Positions 9,262 to 17,657 of a stretch of 64,000 nucleotides of DNA are shown here, one piece after another (the stretch's first letter is position 1; each line of letters opens with the position of its first letter). A program made the position numbers and the translations under genes. The DNA is from Rhodothalassium salexigens DSM 2132 (GTDB lineage Bacteria > Pseudomonadota > Alphaproteobacteria > Sphingomonadales > Rhodothalassiaceae): NCBI RefSeq assembly GCF_004341375.1, contig NZ_SLXO01000007.1, positions 124,001 to 188,000 of the forward strand, read 5' to 3'. The notes under the pieces were generated by a model that worked only from the letters and a program-made list of their open reading frames with translations, had not been told where the DNA came from and did no database searches.

Positions 9262-10371
9262 ATGGCCGACCCCCGAACCGCCCCGCCGCCGGACGCCGGC
9301 CCATCCGGTGCCCCATCGCCGCCAACCCCGAACACAGGTGCGCCCCAGACGGCACCGCCCCAAACCGGCGGCAACCGGGCGGCAGCGCCGGCCCCGGCGA
9401 CCCGATCGGCCGCCGAGCCCCAAGGCGACGACGGGCGGCAGATCCGCTCGATGGCGGAGATCTTTCGCCTGCCGCCCTTGCCGCCGGCCTCGCCCAAGGC
9501 CCCGGCGCTGCCATGGCGGCTGGCCCTGGGCGTGCGGCTGCTGACCCTGGCGCCGGTGGCGGGCTATGCGCTGGCGCTGCAGGCGATCGCGCTGGTGCTG
9601 CTCGGCCGGACCGACGGCGCGGCGGGGATGGCCAGCGGCGTGGTGCTGGCGCTGGGCCTGGTCCTGCCGCCCGACGCCTATTCCCTGTGGAGCGGCGACG
9701 TGTCGTCGCCGCGCTGGCGCGTGTTCGTCGACCGGCGCCGGCAACGGCGGCTGCGCCCGGCGCTGGAAGACCATCGGGTCAAGCGCGACGCCGGGCACCG
9801 GGCGGCGGTGTTGTTCGCGGTGTCGGTGCCGGTGTTCCTGCTGGTGCTGCTGACCGTGCTCGGCGACGACGGCAGCCCGCGCGGCTATTTCAAGAAGTAT
9901 CTGGTGCTGATGCACATACTGCCGCTTTATTCGCTGGTGCTGTTGGGCGTCTATGCGTTCCGCCCGCCCGCCGACCACCGCCCCCCCGACTGCCCAGGGG
10001 ACCGCCCAGAGGACCGCCCCGCCCACGACCATAGCGCCCGCCGGGTCCGGCTGTCCCGGTCGGTGCGCTGGGCACTGGTGGCCGCCGGGGCCACCGCAGC
10101 GGCCTGGGCGGCGGGCGCGCTGTGGGACAAGACCGCGCTGACGCTCGCCGCCCCCGCAACGCTCGGCGTGGCGGGCCTGTCGGCGGCGCTGTTCTACGCC
10201 GGTCTGCGCAGCGGCCTGACGCCGGGTGCGGCCCACAGCCTGGCACGCCAGGGCCATCTGGACGCGCCCGCAAACGAGCCCGGCGGCGACAATGCCGGCC
10301 CCGACGCGCCCCCGGACGCCCGGCACGCGGAGGCGGCCACCGGCTCGCCAGACACCCGCCGCTCCGTCTGA
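9262..10371 (+). CDS. Hypothetical integral membrane protein
   Basis: I do not recognise a family. The start ATG has GAGGAG about 5 bases upstream. Residues 1-80 are Pro/Ala-rich and probably disordered; a short segment RQIRSMAEIFRLPPLP precedes the membrane region. Hydrophobic segments lie near residues 90-120 (two, with a short polar break), 125-140, 180-200, 220-235, and two or more near 255-300. The central loop is Arg-rich (FVDRRRQRRLRPALEDHRVKRD). The C-terminal 50 residues are again Pro/Asp/Ala-rich. It ends in a strong nested hairpin shared with the convergent radical SAM gene. It is probably an inner-membrane protein; its function cannot be inferred. Confidence 0.7.
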   Translation: MADPRTAPPPDAGPSGAPSPPTPNTGAPQTAPPQTGGNRAAAPAPATRSAAEPQGDDGRQIRSMAEIFRLPPLPPASPKAPALPWRLALGVRLLTLAPVAGYALALQAIALVLLGRTDGAAGMASGVVLALGLVLPPDAYSLWSGDVSSPRWRVFVDRRRQRRLRPALEDHRVKRDAGHRAAVLFAVSVPVFLLVLLTVLGDDGSPRGYFKKYLVLMHILPLYSLVLLGVYAFRPPADHRPPDCPGDRPEDRPAHDHSARRVRLSRSVRWALVAAGATAAAWAAGALWDKTALTLAAPATLGVAGLSAALFYAGLRSGLTPGAAHSLARQGHLDAPANEPGGDNAGPDAPPDARHAEAATGSPDTRRSV

Positions 10372-10416
10372 CCGCCCGGCCCCGTGCTGACCGCCATCGG
10401 CGGTGGCGCCGGGCGG
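10372..10416. terminator. Nested hairpin between convergent genes
   Basis: CCGCCCGGC (10372-10380) pairs with GCCGGGCGG (10408-10416). Inside it ACCGCC (10390-10395) pairs with GGCGGT (10399-10404). It starts one base after one stop codon and ends two bases before the other, so it probably ends both transcripts. There is no T tract, so it may only protect 3' ends. Confidence 0.5.
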
Positions 10417-10417
10417 C

Positions 10418-11512
10418 TTAGCCGAACAGGTCCAACTGGTCGCTGGCGGCGCGCGGGCTTTGGAACAGGTCGCAGCGCAAGCCCGGCCCGGCGCGCCCCT
10501 TGAGGCCGAGGCGCGCCCGCGCCCGGTCGGCGCGCTGGGCCAACAACTCATAAGCCGGGCCCTCGCCCCGGAACCGGTGGCCGAAGCGCGGGTCGTTGTC
10601 GCGCCCGCCGCGCGCCTCGCGCAGGCGGTTGAGCACCCGACGCGCGCGGTCGGGCATGTCTTCGGCCAGCCAATCGCGGAACAGCCCGGCCACCTCGCCC
10701 GGCAGGCGCAACAAAATCCACCCCGCCTCGACCGCGCCGGCCCGGGCGCCCGCCGCCAGGATCGCTTCGACCTCGTGGTCGGTGAGCGCCGGGATCACCG
10801 GCGCCACCATCACCCCCACCGGCACGCCGGCGGCGGCCAGGGTCTCGATGGCGGCGAGGCGCCGACCGGGCGTCGACGCCCGGGGTTCCAGACCGCGCGC
10901 CAGACGGTGGTCGAGCGTGGTGATCGAGATCGCCACCTTGGCCAGTCCATCGGCCGCCATGGCCGCCAGCAGGTCCACATCGCGGGTCACCAGATGGCTT
11001 TTGGTGGTGATGGTGACCGGGTGGCGCGCCTCGGCCAGCACCTCCAGACAGCCGCGCATGACCCGCCAGTCGCGCTCGATCGGCTGATAGGGGTCGGTGT
11101 TGGTGCCGAAGGCGATCGGCGCGCAGACATAGCCCGGCCGCGCCAGTTCGGCGCGCAACCGCGCCGCAGCGTCCGCCTTGGCGAACAGCCGGGTTTCAAA
11201 GTCCAGACCCGGCGACAGGCCCAGATGGGCGTGGCTCGGCCGGGCGTAGCAGTAGACGCAGCCATGTTCGCAACCGCGATAGGGGTTGACCGAGCGGTCG
11301 AACGGAATGTCGGGCGAGTTGTTGCGGGTGATCACCCGGCGCGCGGCGTCCACCGTCACATGGGTGCGCAGGGCCTCGCCCTCGGCGTCGAGGGTGCCCC
11401 AGCCGTCGTCGAGGCCCTGGCGCGTGTGGCGCTCGTAACGCCCGGCCGCGTTGCTATGCGCGCCCCGGCCGCGGCGCTGTTGCGGCTTGATCTGGCTGGT
11501 CCCGTCGAGCAT
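10418..11512 (-). CDS. PA0069-type radical SAM protein
   Basis: Radical S-adenosylmethionine protein of the PA0069/Rv2578c group, related to spore photoproduct lyase-like enzymes; no substrate is established for this group. It has 364 residues. The cluster motif is C-X3-C-X2-C in YRGCEHGCVYCYARPSHAH near residue 80. Downstream conserved stretches include FGTNTDPYQPIER, VTITTKSHLVTRD and ISITTLD. The N-terminal 25 residues are basic and Gly/Arg-rich. It stands alone and converges on the membrane protein gene. The start ATG at 11512 has GGAG about 10 bases upstream. Confidence 0.9.
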   Translation of the reverse strand: MLDGTSQIKPQQRRGRGAHSNAAGRYERHTRQGLDDGWGTLDAEGEALRTHVTVDAARRVITRNNSPDIPFDRSVNPYRGCEHGCVYCYARPSHAHLGLSPGLDFETRLFAKADAAARLRAELARPGYVCAPIAFGTNTDPYQPIERDWRVMRGCLEVLAEARHPVTITTKSHLVTRDVDLLAAMAADGLAKVAISITTLDHRLARGLEPRASTPGRRLAAIETLAAAGVPVGVMVAPVIPALTDHEVEAILAAGARAGAVEAGWILLRLPGEVAGLFRDWLAEDMPDRARRVLNRLREARGGRDNDPRFGHRFRGEGPAYELLAQRADRARARLGLKGRAGPGLRCDLFQSPRAASDQLDLFG

Positions 11513-11647
11513 GCGTCCCGCGCTCCGTTCGAGTCAGCGTCGATGCTAGCAGGCCGAAAAGAACAAAGAAAGAACATTTGTCGCCCTGGACGCCCGCTCG
11601 GCGCGCTTGCTAGCCTGACCGGCGAGAATGGGACAGGGAGGACTGCG

Positions 11648-12625
11648 ATGAAATGGATGGCCGTGGACGAGCCCACCGGGCTCGATGCGCTGCGCCTGGC
11701 CGAGGTGGCGACGCCCGAGCCCGGCCCGGGTCAGGTGCGCGTGCGGATCGCCGCCTGCGGGGTCAATTTCGCCGACACGCTGATGGTCAAGGGCCAGTAT
11801 CAGGTGCGCCCCGAACCGCCGTTCGCCCCCGGCATCGAGATCGCCGGCCGGGTCGACGCGCTCGGCGCCGGGGTCACCCAGTTGCGCGAAGGCCAGCCGG
11901 TCGCCGCCATCGTCGGCCATGGCGGGCTGGCCGAACAGGCGGTGCTCGACGCCCGGCTCGCCCTGCCCCTGCCCGAGACCATGGATCTGGTGGAGGCCGC
12001 CGCCTTCCCGGTTGCCTATGGGACCAGCCATATCGGCCTCGACCACCGCGCCGGGCTTCGCGCCGGCGAGACGCTGGTGGTCCATGGCGCGGGCGGCGGC
12101 GTCGGCCTGACCGCGGTGGAGATCGGCAAGCGCCTGGGCGCCCGGGTGATCGCGACCGCGGGCTCGCAAGCCAAGCTCGACGCCGCGCGCGCCAAGGGCG
12201 CCGACCTGACCATCGACTATGCCAGCGAAGACGTGCGCCAGGCGATCAAGGACGCCACCGACGGCCGCGGCGCCGACGTGATCTACGACCCGGTCGGCGG
12301 GGCGGCGTTCGACGCCAGCCTGCGCGCCATCGCCTTCGAGGGCCGGATCGTCGTCGTCGGCTTCGCCTCGGGGACGATCCCGCAGATCCCGGCCAATATC
12401 CTGCTGGTCAAGAACGTCTCGGCGGTGGGCCTGCACTGGGGGCTTTATGCCGACAAGCGCCCCGAGGTGCTGGTGCGGTCGTTGCAAACGCTGATGGGTT
12501 GGTATGCGGCCGGCGAGATCCGCCCGCACGTCTCGGCCACCTACCCGCTGGCCGACGCGGGCCGGGCGCTCGCCGACCTGGCCGAGCGCCGCGCCACCGG
12601 CAAGGTGGTGGTGACCATGGGGTAA
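11648..12625 (+). CDS. NADPH:quinone oxidoreductase family protein (zinc-independent MDR)
   Basis: Medium-chain dehydrogenase/reductase of the quinone oxidoreductase type, expected to reduce quinones or enones with NADPH. The start at 11648 follows AGGGAGGA. It has 325 residues. The N-terminal GroES-like domain has the QOR motif CGVNFADTLMVKGQYQ. The Rossmann domain has VHGAGGGVGLTAVEIGK near residue 145-160 and a DPVGG motif. The structural zinc cysteines of alcohol dehydrogenases are absent, as expected for this subgroup. It is monocistronic between the divergent radical SAM gene and a convergent membrane protein gene. Confidence 0.92.
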   Translation: MKWMAVDEPTGLDALRLAEVATPEPGPGQVRVRIAACGVNFADTLMVKGQYQVRPEPPFAPGIEIAGRVDALGAGVTQLREGQPVAAIVGHGGLAEQAVLDARLALPLPETMDLVEAAAFPVAYGTSHIGLDHRAGLRAGETLVVHGAGGGVGLTAVEIGKRLGARVIATAGSQAKLDAARAKGADLTIDYASEDVRQAIKDATDGRGADVIYDPVGGAAFDASLRAIAFEGRIVVVGFASGTIPQIPANILLVKNVSAVGLHWGLYADKRPEVLVRSLQTLMGWYAAGEIRPHVSATYPLADAGRALADLAERRATGKVVVTMG

Positions 12626-12755
12626 TCAGCGCACCGGCCGCACGGTCGGCCGGTGCCGCCGCCAGGGCAGGCGTCCGGCGCGGCCGATCCGGGCCGATTG
12701 TGAAGGAGACCCGGCCGGTCCGGGTCCGCACACCGGGGTTAGGGCAGAGAGCCGG

Positions 12756-13601
12756 TCAGGGCAGCGTGCGCGCCAAATGCACCGCGAGCACGCCAAGCCC
12801 GACCATCAACACACTCTGCACCGCCGCGCGCGGGCGCGCGCCTTTGACCAACAGACTGGCCGGCCAGCGCGCGAGCGGCATCATCAACACCAACGCGATC
12901 GGGGCGGCGAGCGCCGGGGCCGAGATGGCCAGCGTCGCCCCAATGCCGGCCACCGCCACCTGGCCGACGATCGCCGGCGCAATTCCGAAGCGCTCGCCGC
13001 GCAATCCGGCACCGACCCAGATGGCCAGCGTGGTCGCGAGCACGCCGGCGGCGTGAACCGACAGCACGCTGGGATAGAGCCCGGCGAGCGCCACCAGCCC
13101 CGCCGACGTGGCCACCAGCCCAAGCGGCAGCGCGCCGTCGGCGCCGCGATCGGCCAGCAGTCGCTGCGCCAGGACCAGCGTCAACAGAACGAACCCGCCC
13201 CCCTGCACCAACGCCAGGGTCTGCGCCGCCTCCGGCAACGCCACCACGCCGACGCCGAGCACCGGCGGCGCCAGCAGTGCGAACGGGATCGCCAGCCGCT
13301 CGGCGCGCAAATGCACGGCCACGAACGCGATCAGCGCGGTCACCACGACCACATAGGGCAGCCGCCCCATGGCGCCCACCGGCGGCCAGGGCGGAAACAC
13401 CGGTTCGCGCACCAGCAAGGTGGCGCCGGCGAGCACCAGCCCCATGACCAGCCCTTGATTGGGGTTGATCGGCCGCGGTGCGGTCAGCGTCAGCCCCAGG
13501 GCAGCGACCGCGGCGGTCCACACGCCGAGCACCAGCCCCGGCCCGCCCAACAGAGACAGCAGCGCGGACGTCAACGGGACGCCCCCGCGATCCAACAACA
13601 A
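12756..13601 (-). CDS. Hypothetical multi-pass membrane protein
   Basis: About 281 residues, almost entirely hydrophobic, with around eight predicted transmembrane segments separated by short loops and almost no charged residues inside them. I recognise no signature motif. The start is uncertain: the frame begins with TTG at 13601 with only a weak ribosome site, 11 bases past the stop of the glycosyltransferase gene. It is probably the third gene of the minus-strand set phosphoesterase, glycosyltransferase, membrane protein. It might be a permease or a membrane-anchored partner in envelope lipid or glycan handling, but that rests only on context. Confidence 0.7.
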   Translation of the reverse strand: MLLDRGGVPLTSALLSLLGGPGLVLGVWTAAVAALGLTLTAPRPINPNQGLVMGLVLAGATLLVREPVFPPWPPVGAMGRLPYVVVVTALIAFVAVHLRAERLAIPFALLAPPVLGVGVVALPEAAQTLALVQGGGFVLLTLVLAQRLLADRGADGALPLGLVATSAGLVALAGLYPSVLSVHAAGVLATTLAIWVGAGLRGERFGIAPAIVGQVAVAGIGATLAISAPALAAPIALVLMMPLARWPASLLVKGARPRAAVQSVLMVGLGVLAVHLARTLP

Positions 13602-13611
13602 TTGAGAAAGC

Positions 13612-14670
13612 TCATGCAGCCACGGATACCGAGCCCGACCGCCCCGTCAGCGCCAGATGCCGAAGGAACAGGTCCGCGCAATTCGACCAGGAATACCCCT
13701 CGGCATAGGGCCGGCAGGCGCGCCGGTCAAGCGCCAGCGCGCCGTCGATCGCCGCGCCCAGATCGTCGTCGAGCACGCCGACCGGCCCATCGGCGCGCAC
13801 CGCCTCGGTGCCGAAGCCGCCCGGCCCGACCACATCGAGCGGCCCGGGCACCCGGTAGGCGGCGACCGGAATGCCGCTGGCCAGCGCCTCCAGCATCACC
13901 AGACCGAAGGTATCGGTCTTGCTGGGAAACACGAACACATCGGACGAAGCATAGATCCGCGCCAAATCCTCGCCCTGGCGCACGCCAAGGAAGCGCACCT
14001 CGGGATAGCGGCGCTGAAGGTCGGTCATGGCCGGGCCGTCGCCGACCACCAGCTTGGTGCCCGGCCGGTCGACCTCAAGGAACGCTTCGAGATTCTTCTC
14101 CACCGCCACCCGGCCCACATAAAGCATCACCGGCCCGGGATAGCCCAGATCGGTGCGCAGATCGGGGCGGAAGCGGCTCACATCGACGCCGCGGGTCCAC
14201 AGGCGCAGATTGCGAAAGCCGCGCCGGGCGAGTTGGCTTTGCAGGGTCGGCGTGGCGACCAGCACGCCCGCAGCCGGCGCGTGGAAGCGGCGCACCACCT
14301 CGAACAGCCAATCCTCGGGGATGCCGGTGCGCAACTCGATATATTCGGGGAAATTGGTGTGATAGGCGGTGGTGAACGGAAACCGGCGCCGCACGCACCA
14401 GCGCCGGGCGGCATAGCCGAGCGGGCCTTCGGTGGCCACATGCACCGCGTCGGGCCCGAGCCGGTCGAGCATGTGCGCCACCTTGGTCTGGCCGCCGATG
14501 GCCAGCCGGATTTCGGGATAGGTGGGGCACGGCACGGTCATGAACCGGTCCGGCGTGATCATATAGACCCGATGGCCCTTGCGGCGCAGTTCCTGGCGCA
14601 CCGCCTGGAGCGTGCGCACCACCCCGTTGACCTGGGGATACCAGGCATCGGACACCAACGCGATCTTCAT
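13612..14670 (-). CDS. GT4-family glycosyltransferase
   Basis: Retaining GT-B glycosyltransferase with 352 residues. The N-terminus MKIALVSDAWYPQVNGVVRTL is typical of the GT4 group that includes diacylglycerol glucosyl/glucuronosyl transferases and SqdX-type enzymes. The C-terminal donor domain shows VMLYVGRVAVEKNLEAFL, LVVGDGPAMTDLQRRYP and the E-X7-E region in FVFPSKTDTFGLVMLEALASGIPV. It overlaps the upstream phosphoesterase gene by 4 bp (ATGA), so the two are translationally coupled. This pairing occurs in other Alphaproteobacteria and suggests a role in a membrane glycolipid; the exact sugar donor and lipid acceptor cannot be read from the sequence. Confidence 0.92.
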   Translation of the reverse strand: MKIALVSDAWYPQVNGVVRTLQAVRQELRRKGHRVYMITPDRFMTVPCPTYPEIRLAIGGQTKVAHMLDRLGPDAVHVATEGPLGYAARRWCVRRRFPFTTAYHTNFPEYIELRTGIPEDWLFEVVRRFHAPAAGVLVATPTLQSQLARRGFRNLRLWTRGVDVSRFRPDLRTDLGYPGPVMLYVGRVAVEKNLEAFLEVDRPGTKLVVGDGPAMTDLQRRYPEVRFLGVRQGEDLARIYASSDVFVFPSKTDTFGLVMLEALASGIPVAAYRVPGPLDVVGPGGFGTEAVRADGPVGVLDDDLGAAIDGALALDRRACRPYAEGYSWSNCADLFLRHLALTGRSGSVSVAA

Positions 14671-15581
14671 TCCGCCGCCTCCAGCGCTTCGGCCGTGTCC
14701 CCGGAGCGCGCCGCCGCCTCGCGCCGGGCGATATCGTCGGCCCAGAACAGGATTTCCATGCGCCCGTCGTCATGCTCCACCAGCACGGTGCAGCTTTCCA
14801 CCCAGTCGCCGTCATTGATGTAATCGATGCCCTGGATCTGGCGCCGCTCGGCATGGTGGATGTGGCCGCAGATCACCCCGTCCACCGACCGCTTGACCGC
14901 CTCCGACGCCACCGATTCCTCGAAATTGGACATGAACTCAACCGCCTTCTTGGTCTTGTGCTTGAGATAGGCGGACAAGGACCAATAGGAATAGCCGAGC
15001 TTGCGGCGCACATAATTGACCCAGGTATTCATGCCGATCAGCACGCGATAGGCATGATCGCCCACGAACGCCAGCCACTTGGCATGCATGACCACACCGT
15101 CGAATTCGTCGCCATGGAGCACCCAATAGCGGCGGCCGTCGGCGGTCTCGTGGATGGTATCTTGCAGGATCTTCACGCCCGCCAGGTCGTGGTCCACATA
15201 ATCGCGCAGCATCTCGTCATGATTGCCGGGGATATAGATCACCTGGGTGCCCTGCGACGCGCGCTTGAGCACCTTGCGCACCACGTCATTATGATCCGGC
15301 GCCCAATACCAGGACTTCTTGAGCTTCCAGCCGTCGACGATGTCGCCGACCAGATAGAGATAATCCGACTCGGCATGGCGCATGAAATCGAGCAGATAAT
15401 CCGCCCGACAGCCCTTGGTGCCCAGATGCACGTCGGAGATGAAGATTGAGCGATAGCGGCGCTTGGGACCACGCGGCGGACGGCGCCGCTTGCGGCCGGC
15501 AGCGGCTTGCCGCGCGGCCGCGACCGGATCCTCGTCGTCGTCCCACGGGACCGCCACGGTGCGATCTTGGCTTTCAGACAT
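14667..15581 (-). CDS. LpxH-like metallophosphoesterase (UDP-2,3-diacylglucosamine diphosphatase family)
   Basis: Calcineurin-like phosphoesterase with 304 residues, starting at the ATG at 15581 (a longer frame reaches 15611). Metal-binding motifs in order: FISDVHLG, LVGDIVDGW, IPGNHDEML, VLHGDEFD and CGHIHHAE. The family includes LpxH-type enzymes of lipid A synthesis, but Alphaproteobacteria often use LpxI for that step, and this longer, basic-N-terminus version paired with a GT4 glycosyltransferase may act on another envelope phospho-substrate. Residues 1-55 are basic and low complexity (GRKRRRPPRGPKRR). It is the first gene of a coupled operon; its promoter should lie in 15582-15900. Confidence 0.9.
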   Translation of the reverse strand: MSESQDRTVAVPWDDDEDPVAAARQAAAGRKRRRPPRGPKRRYRSIFISDVHLGTKGCRADYLLDFMRHAESDYLYLVGDIVDGWKLKKSWYWAPDHNDVVRKVLKRASQGTQVIYIPGNHDEMLRDYVDHDLAGVKILQDTIHETADGRRYWVLHGDEFDGVVMHAKWLAFVGDHAYRVLIGMNTWVNYVRRKLGYSYWSLSAYLKHKTKKAVEFMSNFEESVASEAVKRSVDGVICGHIHHAERRQIQGIDYINDGDWVESCTVLVEHDDGRMEILFWADDIARREAAARSGDTAEALEAAE

Positions 15582-15996
15582 GTGCCCTATCCTAACCGCT
15601 CCTCGCGCCACAGGCGAGAGACATTCGCATCGGCCGAGCCGATCGTGTCGCGCCGCCCCGGCCCTCTCTCGACCGGCCCGTCCGCCGACCGGCCGGTCGG
15701 CAGCATGGCAGCCGATCGTGATCGCTCAGGCCAAGCCGGCGGGGCGAAGCCATGCCGGCCGCTTGCGCCACCGCTTATACGGGGCTTTGTAGGGCTTTGA
15801 GATGACGTTTTTGTGTCTCGCGCGGCAGCGACACCGAGCCGCACTCAGGCCACCCGGGGTGCGCGCGAGCCGTCCGGGGGACTGCCCCCCAAACCGCCCT
15901 AAGGTCGGACCGGGCGTCCATCCCGCCGGTCGGCGGATCGGCACGGTTTGTCGCGAAGTCGCTTGACGTCAGGCGGCGCCGACCCCACTTAGCGGA
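15582..15996. other. Intergenic region upstream of a small RNA, no protein gene seen
   Basis: About 415 bp with no convincing coding frame: the open frames here are short, Arg/Gly/Pro-rich and lack ribosome sites. It should contain the phosphoesterase promoter (minus strand) and the small RNA promoter (plus strand). TTGACG at 15963-15968 is a candidate -35 for the RNA; the matching -10 (CACTTA, 17 bases on) is weak. Confidence 0.5.
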
Positions 15997-16077
15997 TAGT
16001 GAGCTTCCCGGCTCACTGCCCCCCGTGGGCGTTTCCTCCCTGAACTTGGGCCGTGCCTCGCGCACGGCCTTTTTTTT
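15997..16077 (+). ncRNA. Alpha-r8 / suhB-family small RNA (MmgR-like)
   Basis: A short transcript of about 80 nt is indicated by structure. A first hairpin pairs AGTGAGC with GCTCACT (15998-16018). It is followed by a single-stranded stretch TTTCCTCCCT at 16032-16041, which as I recall is the conserved decamer of the alpha-r8 family (Rfam suhB; MmgR in Sinorhizobium). The strong terminator at 16049-16077 closes it. The CCTCC core is complementary to ribosome-binding sites, consistent with trans-acting translational control. The 5' end is approximate. The family assignment is from memory of the motif and architecture; a covariance-model search would settle it. Confidence 0.7.
16049..16077 (+). 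terminator. Rho-independent terminator of the small RNA
   Basis: GGCCGTGC (16049-16056) pairs with GCACGGCC (16062-16069) around a 5-nt loop, followed by eight T residues (16070-16077). It is the clearest intrinsic terminator in the window, and no plus-strand protein gene lies upstream of it. Confidence 0.9.
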
Positions 16078-16300
16078 GGCCCGACCGCGGCCCTCGGTCC
16101 GCCGCGTCTTCGGTCTGCAGCGCGTCTCGTCTGCGCCATTTGTTGTCTGGAGCCGCGGTTTCGGCGCCCGAACCCACCGGCGGCACGGCGTTGGTCACGC
16201 CCAAGACCGCGCAGGCTCGCCGGGCGGTATGAGGACCGGTTTTTGGCCAAATGTCAACCGACCGCCGCGTTCAGCCGAGCGGCGCGGATCGGCGCTTCGC

Positions 16301-16771
16301 TCACCGACTGCCGTCGGTCGACCAGCCGGCGCGGGCGAAGACACTGGCGCCAGCGGCTGCGGCTTCCCGCCCGGTCCGACCCGCCGGTCCGCGCGCCCGG
16401 TCTTTCGAGGCCGAGCGCGGATCGGCGGTGGCACAGCACGCCATGCCGGGCCACAGCGCGGCAACCACCCGCTCGGCGCGGTCGTCGATCAGCGAGTAGA
16501 ACACCGCCTTCGACTGGCGCCGGGCGACCACCAGCCCCGCGTCGCGCAGTTTGCCCAGTTCGCGGCTCAGGCCCGGTTGGCGGATGCCGGTGACGGCCTC
16601 CAACTCGCTGACCCCGCGCTCGCCTGCGGTCAATGCAGCGACGATGGCCAGCCGGGCCGGGTGGCCGAGCGCCCGACACAGGTCGGCACCGTCGCCGGTA
16701 CGGTCGACGCGCGGCGCAATCTCCGCCGGTTCGTCGCTTCCAAGCGGGTCCACCGTCGCCAGATCGTTCAT
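16301..16771 (-). CDS. ArsR/SmtB-family transcriptional regulator
   Basis: Winged-helix repressor with 156 residues from the ATG at 16771. The DNA-binding region reads LCRALGHPARLAIVAAL, then VSELEAVTGIRQPGLSRELGKLRDAGLVVARRQSKAVFYSL. The recognition helix resembles that of BigR/SqrR-type thiol-responsive members rather than the metal-binding ArsR consensus ELCVCDL, which is absent. Cysteines are at residue 32 and as an adjacent pair in PGMACCA near residue 112; they could be a sensing site. The tail of 40 residues is Ala/Arg-rich. It overlaps the upstream peroxiredoxin gene by 4 bp, so both are one operon, and a palindrome upstream of that operon is its likely operator. Confidence 0.88.
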   Translation of the reverse strand: MNDLATVDPLGSDEPAEIAPRVDRTGDGADLCRALGHPARLAIVAALTAGERGVSELEAVTGIRQPGLSRELGKLRDAGLVVARRQSKAVFYSLIDDRAERVVAALWPGMACCATADPRSASKDRARGPAGRTGREAAAAGASVFARAGWSTDGSR

Positions 16772-17493
16772 GCCTCGTCCTCCTGGGTGAAGTACCACGT
16801 CACCGGCGCGCGGCTTTCAGCCGCCGCCCGGTCGCGTGCAATCATCTCGTCGGCGGTCTGGGGCGGCGCCTTGACCAGGGGTTGGCCGGTCTGCCACCCC
16901 TCGGGCGCGGCCACGTCGCCGGCCCGAGTGGCCTGAAGCGCGTCGAGCACCCGCAGCAGTTCGACCACCGACCGCCCGACGGCCATGGGATAGTGCAGCA
17001 TCACCCGCAGCACGCCCTCGGGGTCGATGAAGAACACCGACCGCACCGCGGCCGTCGAACTGGCGCCCGGGTGGATCATCCCGTAGGCCTCGGCCACGGT
17101 CATGGAGATATCTTCCATTATCGGAAACTGTATATCGACCCCGAACGACTCGCGCACCGAACGGATCCACGCCAGATGGGCGTAAACGCTGTCCACCGAC
17201 AGGCCGAGCAAGGCGCAGTCGCGCGCCTCGAAGGCGTCTGCCGCGCGCGCGAAGGCAACGAATTCCGACGTACACACCGGGGTGAAATCGGCGGGATGGG
17301 CGAACAGCATCAGCCAGCGACCGCGATAATCGCTCAGCGCCCGGACGCCCTGCGTGGTTCGCGCCGTAAACGGTGGCGCCGGTTCGTCGATCCGCGGCCC
17401 GAAACCGGGCCCGCCGGGTTCCGATACTGCCGACGGGCCGGCGCGCATCCGCCCCACTGGCCCGCCACCATATCCGCTGCACGCGTCGTCCAT
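16768..17493 (-). CDS. 1-Cys peroxiredoxin (Prx6 type)
   Basis: Thiol peroxidase reducing hydrogen peroxide or organic hydroperoxides. It has 241 residues. The peroxidatic motif is HPADFTPVCTSEF with Cys74. The long C-terminal part with LHYPMAVGRSVVELLRVLDALQ and PEGWQTGQPLV marks the Prx6/1-Cys group. There is an extra N-terminal stretch of about 30 Gly/Pro-rich residues; an internal start is possible but no better ribosome site is apparent. It is cotranscribed with an ArsR-type regulator and faces a secreted protein gene across a 164-bp divergent promoter region. Confidence 0.93.
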   Translation of the reverse strand: MDDACSGYGGGPVGRMRAGPSAVSEPGGPGFGPRIDEPAPPFTARTTQGVRALSDYRGRWLMLFAHPADFTPVCTSEFVAFARAADAFEARDCALLGLSVDSVYAHLAWIRSVRESFGVDIQFPIMEDISMTVAEAYGMIHPGASSTAAVRSVFFIDPEGVLRVMLHYPMAVGRSVVELLRVLDALQATRAGDVAAPEGWQTGQPLVKAPPQTADEMIARDRAAAESRAPVTWYFTQEDEA

Positions 17494-17596
17494 GACCGCC
17501 TTTGCCTCGTATCCGTGAAACCTTGGTGGCCTGTTCCGGGCGGCCGAACCGCTCTGGGGCCCGGCGCCACCATCCGTTACATTGTTACGTTATCGA

Positions 17597-17616
17597 GATT
17601 ATCACTTAGCATAATC
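17597..17616. promoter_or_regulatory. Palindrome, candidate ArsR-type operator
   Basis: GATTAT and ATAATC form a perfect 6-8-6 inverted repeat in the only AT-rich patch of the divergent region between the peroxiredoxin operon and the secreted protein gene. Thiol-responsive ArsR repressors bind similar dyads with an 8-base centre. A direct repeat GTTAC-N3-GTTAC lies just to its left. Confidence 0.55.
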
Positions 17617-17657
17617 GAAAGCCACTGAAACCCCCTTCGAACCGACGGAATTGCCCG

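Noticed and set aside
15582-16250. Short protein genes in the gap beside the small RNA
   Set aside because: Several minus-strand frames of 70-95 codons exist, but they overlap each other, lack ribosome sites and have random Arg/Gly/Pro composition.
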